DNA from: Ampelomyces quisqualis
Lineage: Eukaryota > Ascomycota > Dothideomycetes > Pleosporales > Phaeosphaeriaceae
Length of the DNA: 64,000 nucleotides
Direction of reading: 5' to 3'
Assembly: GCA_018398575.1 (NCBI GenBank)
Contig: JAGTXZ010000014.1
Location: 2,790,001 to 2,854,000 of the forward strand
In this document: positions 61,178 through 64,000 of the stretch, in pieces
Position numbering within the stretch: the stretch's first letter is position 1
Layout: the number at the start of each line of letters is the position of its first letter
Position numbers and translations under genes: made by a program
Notes under the pieces: generated by a model
The model's input: only the letters and a program-made list of their open reading frames with translations
What the model was told of the DNA's origin: nothing
The model's database searches: none

Positions 61178-61663
61178 ATGGTCCCTAAACCACAGGGAAG
61201 CGCCATCCAGTCGGCCACGCATCGACCCCTCCCACCGCTCCCGAAACTCCGCGTTCGACGGCCGAACAAGCCAGAAGCGAACCCATGCTTGGGAGTAATG
61301 TCGTCAGTGTTGGGTATGTAAGCTCGAAAATTCAGTGCAGAGAGAAGGATACTTCAGGAAGAGCGGAGAGAGATGAAATTTGGACCAGAATGGCACAGAT
61401 GGACGGAGACAGTATGGGTACAAGTGTGCTGACTAGCTATACGCAGGTTGCTGGGCCTCATCAGGATACAGCGTGCAAGGCTGCGCACAACTTGAGCAGA
61501 AATTACGGCAGTGTATGGATGCGCCAGTATGTTTACTTTTGCGCCCTCTAGCCATGGCACAACTGACCCCTCCTAGCGCGACTTGAACCAGAAGAAGAAC
61601 CACATCAACTACCACCTCTCGAGAATGTACCCCAAGATCAAGGGGCCCCACAAGCGAGACTGA
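61178..61663 (+). CDS. MRP10: Mitochondrial small-subunit ribosomal protein Mrp10 (twin CX9C)
   Basis: Three exons, 61178-61313, 61447-61526 and 61577-61663, give 100 residues. Exon 1 ends ...VRRPNKPEANPCLGVMSSVL, exon 2 is CWASSGYSVQGCAQLEQKLR and QCMDAP, and exon 3 is RDLNQKKNHINYHLSRMYPK and so on to KRD. Two CX9C motifs (C38 region to CWAS, and GC to QC) mark a CHCH-fold protein imported and oxidised through the Mia40 relay. Family knowledge gives Mrp10 as a 37S ribosomal subunit protein. The introns (61314-61446, GTATGT..CAG, 133 nt; 61527-61576, GTATGT..TAG) are well formed. The gene is split too finely to show as a long frame, and diverges from the gene at 60857. Confidence 0.92.
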
Positions 61664-62980
61664 GACTCTCCCATTGACCGTTGTACAACACCGCCTTGCA
61701 TATTATGCGCATTTGAGGCGTTTCTGGAGGCGTGTACCGATGTATATATCTGTGTACCGAGTACAAAGAGGGGGATATACCACCCTTGATGATCACGCTG
61801 CGACAACATGCGCCTCGTTTCCAGTATGCATGTCCCCTTCCAGTACTTGACTTGTTCAAGGCTCGATTGCGTAAGGAGTCAAGAGCCTACATGTGCGATT
61901 TTGGGCTTCGCCCATCCAACGCGAGCATCGTTGTGCTCCAGCTTCGCACGAAGCCCTGTCTTGGGATTAAAGTCGCGGTGAATCTCCCTTGCCGACTGAA
62001 ACAGCGCGGGCAGCCACAGTGGGCGCATTCAATATTTCAATCAGCGTCCAGCTCAATTTCCACCATTGACTGCCGCCAAGACTGTGCTGCTTTGGTGCTC
62101 TCGATAAGCCGTGTAATGTAGCTTCCTATGCTGAATCGCGTTGTCAGATGCCACACCTATCTATGATGCGAAACATAGATTACCATGCCTAGCTGCATAT
62201 CTCTATCCAAGCTACCTCTCAGCATCCCCATGCTTCTCCTCGTCAGCATTCGGCAGTCAATCTCGATTGCCGCACCCTCAAGTCATCATGCGCTCATCTA
62301 CGGTAATCGGGCCAGTGCCTGCACCCCACACGGCACATCATCAGAAAATACGTTTCACCTCCCTCTACTCCAGACCCCTGGATCTCAGACACCTGTATCA
62401 TTCGCCGTGCACCACGTTACCCTCAGGATTTTCCTCAAGCATCATCGTGCGTCGCCGACCCAACGGATGCATAATGCTATATTTGTACTCCCCCTTGGCA
62501 AGCCACACACCAGGCCCAATCGCACACCACGCTGTACTCGGGCCCGGCTGCTTACTTGCACACATGGCGGCCGTGTAGGTAGTCTGCTTTAGTGGTTGCA
62601 TCTAATTTTCCAGTCGTACAAGGCGGGAAACCGTCGTCGCTATTTGGTAGCCATGCGTCAAGCTGTTTCTGCCATGATCGTGCCAACGTGCTTCTGTACT
62701 CGCTCATCTGCTTTGCGATCGCAAGGGTAGAAACATCCCAATTCGACAAAGGGCGCTGGTAAGTTGCCCCGCCCTGCCTATCGCAGGTGGGGTGTTAGCT
62801 GCTTTCGCTCGGCCTGGCAACAGATCGAGCTATTTTATAGCCTGCTGCTTCGCGTCACGATCTGCGATGGATATTCATACATTATTTCTCTACATGTTGT
62901 TGATTGTTGCGCACAGCCTTGCTTCGAGGATTTGACAACTTTGACTGCGATCCGAATGTAGCGAAACAAATGGAACCACG
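61664..62980. other. Intergenic, no supported gene
   Basis: 1.3 kb. Frames of 130-145 codons at 61732-62121 and 62141-62578 overlap others and lack any recognisable sequence. Confidence 0.5.
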
Positions 62981-64000
62981 ATGATGGTTATTCACACACT
63001 CTGTCTGCTACTCTTCGCACCAACACTCGCATACGCCGCAGCTTTCCCATGGGCATTGCCAGCACCCACAGCCGCGATAGAACCTGACAATTGGAGTCCT
63101 GTGCCGACTTTCGCACCACGCTTCGCTGATGGCTCCGCGCTATTCAAACGCCAAACAGCCCGCGGCGGAAATACATGTGGATTCGTCTCCGGGCTATCAC
63201 GTACGCTGTCCTCCATTCCTTTCTTTCCTCCCCTAATCAATCAGCCCAACTAACACCGGCACAGAATCATCACTAACATGCCCTCCCTCCTCCATCTGCG
63301 CAACAAACACCCTGAACGGAGTCCACGGATGCTGCCCCCCCTCGTCCCTCTCCTCCTGCACCATCCCCACAACATGCATTCCCTCATCCTCCATGTTCAC
63401 CCTCTGCACCGACACGTTGCTTTGCATTTCCAACGAGGCGGTGCTCAAATGCACGGAATCTTCTGCGCCCGAGTGCGTCCGCTGGATCATATCGTACAGT
63501 AAAACATCCATGACACAACATAGCTGCGGGTCCGCAGCGTTCACGAGCACCGCGCAGCGATCGTACGGAGGATCAGAGAGTCCCATCAGCCCCGCTGAAA
63601 TCACTGTCATAATCACTTCTACACCTTCCCCTACACCTACACTCACGCCCGCTTCTTTGCCGCCGAAACCGAATCTCGGCGCTATCATTGGCGGCACTGT
63701 AGCCGCGTGCTCAGCTATCACGTTCGTCATCCTATCTATCGTGCTCCTTCGACGGCACCGGAAATCAGGCTTCGAGGGAAGCGCGACACCGCAGTGTCGT
63801 CACGGTGCGGTCGGTGTGGGAGAGGGAGTTCAAGACTCGCTGTATGTGGGGGGGAACGATGCGAAGAGTTGGACTCATGCTGGCCCGGTTGGTAGGGAGA
63901 GTAATGCGATGCCACATTATCCTGGTATGGGGCGAGAGCAGTATGGCATTGTGGAGGTTGATGGTGTGCAGAGTCCTGTGGAGGCACCGAGTGAGGAGGC
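62981..64000 (+). CDS. Cys-rich single-pass surface protein, 3'-truncated by window edge
   Basis: Exon 1 (62981-63200) begins MMVIHTLCLLLFAPTLAYAA, a signal peptide, and runs through RGGNTCGFVSGLS. The intron (63201-63264, GTACGC..CTAAC..CAG) joins it to exon 2 (63265 to past 64000). The ectodomain is Cys-rich: SSLTCPPSSICATN, HGCCPPS, SSCTIPTTCIPS, FTLCTDTLLCISN. A Ser/Thr/Pro stalk leads to a TM (LGAIIGGTVAACSAITFVIL) and RRHRK, then a cytosolic tail open to the window end. The layout matches a large fungal family of secreted-then-anchored Cys-rich proteins, of unknown ligand. Family resemblance is from memory. Confidence 0.82.

Noticed and set aside
1..64000. A cluster, defence system or mobile element explaining several genes together
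   Set aside because: Neighbouring genes have unrelated housekeeping roles, and I see no transposase, reverse transcriptase, NRPS or PKS.

Overview
This window is nuclear DNA from a filamentous ascomycete fungus (Pezizomycotina). The signs are short introns (about 44-133 nt) with GT..CTRAC..AG signals, compact genes on both strands, CTP-dependent diacylglycerol kinase, a fungal Mrp10, and small secreted or single-pass proteins typical of this group. A Dothideomycete is my best guess, but that is inference. I see no operons, CRISPR arrays, viral genes or intact transposons.

Layout, left to right. A Mi-2/Mit1-like chromatin remodeller enters from the left edge (1-4263, +) and is followed by an SF1 RNA helicase (-). 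Next come a decayed PRISE-type reductase pseudogene (about 8592-9223), a BTB protein (-), mitochondrial seryl-tRNA synthetase (-), an unknown protein (+), a TLC-domain membrane protein (+), Ubc7 (-), a kelch-like membrane protein (+), Dgk1 (-) and Spb4 (+). A frameshifted Thg1-like 3'-5' polymerase (+) and a broken secreted-protein gene precede the sulfite exporter Ssu1 (-). Then a four-TM protein (-), His5 (-), a broken tRNA-Glu or SINE head, a disordered protein (-), a PDK1-type kinase (+), MnSOD (-), a siderophore-type acyltransferase (+), Ade13 (+), a single-pass membrane protein (-), Ntr1/TFIP11 (-) diverging from a large Met/Gln-rich protein (+), a small secreted protein in an AT-rich, gene-poor stretch (-), an unknown nuclear-type protein (-) diverging from Mrp10 (+), and a Cys-rich membrane protein cut by the right edge (+).

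Most genes are ordinary housekeeping functions: histidine and purine synthesis, lipid kinase activity, ERAD, splicing, ribosome assembly, mitochondrial translation and oxidative defence. They are not linked as a pathway. Exon structures were rebuilt by hand from splice signals, reading frame and family conservation. They recover one gene missed by simple ORF calling (Mrp10), a probable GC-AG intron in UBC7, and three introns of 3n length, two of which are open when unspliced.

I found no convincing undescribed system. The points most worth a second look are the prokaryote-like Thg1 homologue with a one-base frameshift, the tRNA-Glu-derived fragment, the two pseudogenes, the duplicated CRE-like element upstream of UBC7, the E-box/AP-1/E-box cluster near 26.1 kb, and the dispersed TACGGAGTA motif.
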